A DNA stretch of 6,754 nucleotides, taken from positions 1 through 6,754 of the forward strand of contig JAEZSL010000059.1 in NCBI GenBank assembly GCA_023443925.1. The letters run 5' to 3'. Made by a program: the position numbers and the translations under genes. The notes beneath the pieces were generated by a model that saw only the letters and a program-made list of their open reading frames with translations, was not told the DNA's origin and did no database searches. The DNA comes from Bacillota bacterium (GTDB lineage Bacteria; Bacillota_A; Clostridia; Lachnospirales; Lachnospiraceae). Of the stretch, positions 4,679 through 6,754 are shown piece by piece; the stretch's first letter is position 1; the number at the start of each line of letters is the position of its first letter.

Positions 4679-6193
4679 TTGAAACTGAAAAGCAGGCTGC
4701 TAACGGCTTTTTTAATTATTACGGCACTTCCGATTTTTTTAATCACTCTATCTGTTGGAACGATAGCAAGATTTCAGGCTAATTCCATACAGCAGAATTA
4801 TGATGTGAAGTCCGATACAATTAAGCTGATATCCAACCCCCTTCAGATTTTAAGCCGGTTAACCAGAGGAATTTATAATGAAATTGTTCTTACGGCAACC
4901 AGGGAACCAGGTAAATTTGAAGACGAGGAATATATCAATTATTTAAACAGTGAATTAACAGGTAAGTACTCCTACATCGTTCTGCGAAAAGGCCAGGATT
5001 ATATCTACAGCGGTAATAAGGAAAAGCTGGAGAATATTAAAAGTTTTTTTCCTGATTACGGTGAATATACCACAGATACGGAAGGCGGAATTTATGTCGA
5101 CGCCAAAAATCCTTTTCTACTAAAACAGCAGGACTTCCATTTTACCGACGGGACGGAAGGAAGTATCTTTGTGGTTACGGATGTGGACACACTGGTGCCT
5201 CAGATTAAGGCTTCTGCCATCCAAATGGCATGTTCTCTGGTATTTGTGGTAATCTTAACGGCAGGGGTGTTGATTATCTGGATTTACCGGAGTATTTTAA
5301 GGCCTCTTAATACCCTTCATGCGGCAACCGATGCCATGAAAGAGGGAAATCTGGATTATTCCATCGAAGGTGACCCGGAGGATGAAATCGGCCAGCTTTG
5401 TGTTGACTTTGAAGAAATGCGGATTCGTTTAAAGGAACTGATTGAGGTAAGGCTTCGATATGAAGAGGATACCAAGGAATTAATCAGTAACATCTCCCAT
5501 GATCTAAAGACACCCATTACTGCCATAAAAGGCTATGCAGAGGGCATTATGGACGGAGTTGCCGACACGGCGGAAAAGCAGGCAAAGTATATTAAGACCA
5601 TCTATACCAAAGCCATTGATATGTCATCATTGGTGGATGAGCTCTCTTTTTATTCCAAAATTGACTGCAATACGATGCCTTATACCTTTACCAGCATAAA
5701 TCTGCACGACTATTTTTGTGATTGCATAGAAGAGTTAACCCTGGATCTGGAAGTTAAAAACATTGAGATCGTATATAATAATGAAACAGAAGGCTCTCTT
5801 AAGGTTTATGCCGATGCAGAGCAGCTGAAACGGGTAATTAATAATATAATCGGTAACTCCGTAAAATACATCGGAAATAAAAAGGGACAGATTAAAATAC
5901 AGATAACGGACAGCGGTCAATATGTTAAGGTTTCTATTGAAGACAACGGCCAGGGAATTGCCGCTAAGGATCTGCCGTATGTATTCGAACGTTTTTACAG
6001 GGCCGATGCTTCCCGAAATTCCACCAAAGGCGGAACCGGACTGGGTCTTGCCATTGCCATGAAAATTATACAGGATCATACCGGCTCCATATGGGCTGAA
6101 AGCGAAGAGGGAAAAGGAACCACAATCTATTTTACACTAAAAAAACATAAGGAGGTTACAGAGAATGAGCAGGATATTAATAATAGAGGATGA
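4679..6193 (+). CDS. Membrane sensor histidine kinase (HAMP-HisKA-HATPase_c)
   Basis: 504 residues from TTG 4679; a start at GTG 4670 would add three. TM1 is at about 8-30. Residues about 31-180 form an extracytoplasmic sensor region of about 150 residues of unrecognised specificity. TM2 is at about 183-203 and a HAMP linker at about 204-257. HisKA has the H-box ISNISHDLKTPITAIKGYAEG with phospho-acceptor His274. The ATP-binding domain has the N-box RVINNIIGNSVKY (385-397), G1 EDNGQG (421-426), the F-box FERFYR (436-441) and G2 GTGLGL (452-457). All catalytic boxes are intact. It autophosphorylates and passes phosphate to a partner, almost certainly the regulator encoded next, whose start lies inside this gene. 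The signal cannot be told from sequence. Kinase-before-regulator order is less common than the reverse for this family. The upstream region is repeat-rich. Confidence 0.95.
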   Translation: MKLKSRLLTAFLIITALPIFLITLSVGTIARFQANSIQQNYDVKSDTIKLISNPLQILSRLTRGIYNEIVLTATREPGKFEDEEYINYLNSELTGKYSYIVLRKGQDYIYSGNKEKLENIKSFFPDYGEYTTDTEGGIYVDAKNPFLLKQQDFHFTDGTEGSIFVVTDVDTLVPQIKASAIQMACSLVFVVILTAGVLIIWIYRSILRPLNTLHAATDAMKEGNLDYSIEGDPEDEIGQLCVDFEEMRIRLKELIEVRLRYEEDTKELISNISHDLKTPITAIKGYAEGIMDGVADTAEKQAKYIKTIYTKAIDMSSLVDELSFYSKIDCNTMPYTFTSINLHDYFCDCIEELTLDLEVKNIEIVYNNETEGSLKVYADAEQLKRVINNIIGNSVKYIGNKKGQIKIQITDSGQYVKVSIEDNGQGIAAKDLPYVFERFYRADASRNSTKGGTGLGLAIAMKIIQDHTGSIWAESEEGKGTTIYFTLKKHKEVTENEQDINNRG

Positions 6194-6754
6194 AATAGCC
6201 ATAGCTGAATTGGAAAAAGACTATCTGGAGTTAAGTGGCTTTGAGGTTGAGATGGCAATCACCGGTGATATTGGGGAAACAAGAGCAATTAATGAAGAAT
6301 TTGACCTGATTATACTGGATTTGATGCTGCCCAATGTAGACGGCTTTGAAATATGCAGAAAAATCCGGGCGGTAAAGAATATTCCGGTTCTTATGGTTTC
6401 CGCCAAAAAGGATGATATTGATAAAATCAGGGGCTTAGGACTTGGAGCAGATGATTATATTACCAAGCCTTTCAGCCCCAGTGAGCTGGTAGCCAGAGTA
6501 AAGGCCCATTTGGCGCGTTACGACAGACTGATTGGGTCCGGTACGAAAGAAAATGAAATTATTGAAATCCGTGGCATTAAAATAGACAAGACAGCCAGAA
6601 GGGTTTACATTAACAACGAAGAGAAAAACTTTACCACAAAGGAATTTGATTTATTGACCTTCTTAGCAGAGAACCCCAACCATGTATTTACCAAGGAGGA
6701 ATTATTCCAGGAAATCTGGGATATGGAATCCATCGGGGATATTGCCACGGTTAC
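6165..6754 (+). CDS. OmpR/PhoB-family response regulator, 3' end cut by window
   Basis: The frame opens at ATG 6165, 9 nt after a strong GGAGG (6151-6155), and stays open to the window edge (196 full codons, usual family length about 225-235). It overlaps the end of the kinase gene by 29 nt in another frame, which implies translational coupling. The receiver domain covers about 1-118: acidic pocket Glu8/Asp9, phospho-acceptor Asp52 in LIILDLMLPNVDG, Ser79 in PVLMVSAKKDD, and Lys101 in YITKPFSPSEL. After a linker, a winged-helix DNA-binding domain begins near residue 132. FTTKEFDLLTFLAENPNHVFTKEELFQEIW (about 156-185) is typical of the PhoB/OmpR C-terminal domain. The recognition helix and wing lie mostly beyond the window. 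It presumably acts as a transcription factor switched by the upstream kinase. Targets are unknown; autoregulation through the repeats at 4381-4642 is only a possibility. Confidence 0.96.
   Translation, partial: MSRILIIEDEIAIAELEKDYLELSGFEVEMAITGDIGETRAINEEFDLIILDLMLPNVDGFEICRKIRAVKNIPVLMVSAKKDDIDKIRGLGLGADDYITKPFSPSELVARVKAHLARYDRLIGSGTKENEIIEIRGIKIDKTARRVYINNEEKNFTTKEFDLLTFLAENPNHVFTKEELFQEIWDMESIGDIATV

Noticed and set aside
5735..6406. Minus-strand open frames across the kinase and regulator genes
   Set aside because: They are antisense to well-supported conserved domains and have no independent expression signals.

Overview
The window looks like a chromosomal segment of a low-GC Firmicute, most likely a Clostridia/Lachnospiraceae-type anaerobe. 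This is inferred from moderately AT-rich DNA, strong GGAGG-type ribosome binding sites, TTG starts, a SAM-I (S-box) riboswitch in front of metK, an HD-GYP protein and a Gram-positive-style sensor kinase. No sequence comparison was possible, so the taxonomy is a judgement.

Layout, left to right. Bases 1-1239 hold murA, cut at its 5' end by the window edge (first committed step of peptidoglycan synthesis). A two-way terminator hairpin separates it from a convergent HD-GYP domain gene (minus strand, 2464 down to 1391). Upstream of that gene lies a promoter region with two back-to-back sigma-A-like promoters. The minus-strand promoter gives the HD-GYP gene a leader of about 200 nt that is GC-rich and can form a long nested fold. 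The leader also contains a 9-nt segment complementary to the HD-GYP ribosome binding site. The plus-strand promoter drives a complete SAM-I riboswitch, with aptamer, antiterminator and terminator all readable, followed by metK (3007-4200) and its own terminator. Bases 4271-4678 carry no gene but hold diverged direct repeats, dyads and an extended -10 element. They lead into a sensor histidine kinase gene (4679-6193) that overlaps an OmpR/PhoB-type response regulator gene (6165 to the window end, cut at the 3' side).

How the parts work together. murA and metK are housekeeping genes with independent transcription. SAM made by MetK should switch off metK through the riboswitch. The HD-GYP protein probably degrades cyclic di-GMP, and its leader has the layout of a translational switch. 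The kinase and regulator form one translationally coupled two-component unit whose signal and targets cannot be read from this window.

The most interesting region is the HD-GYP leader (about 2465-2665, minus strand). I could not assign it with confidence to any RNA class. A known Firmicutes structured RNA such as the raiA motif is possible, and so is an undescribed riboswitch-like element.
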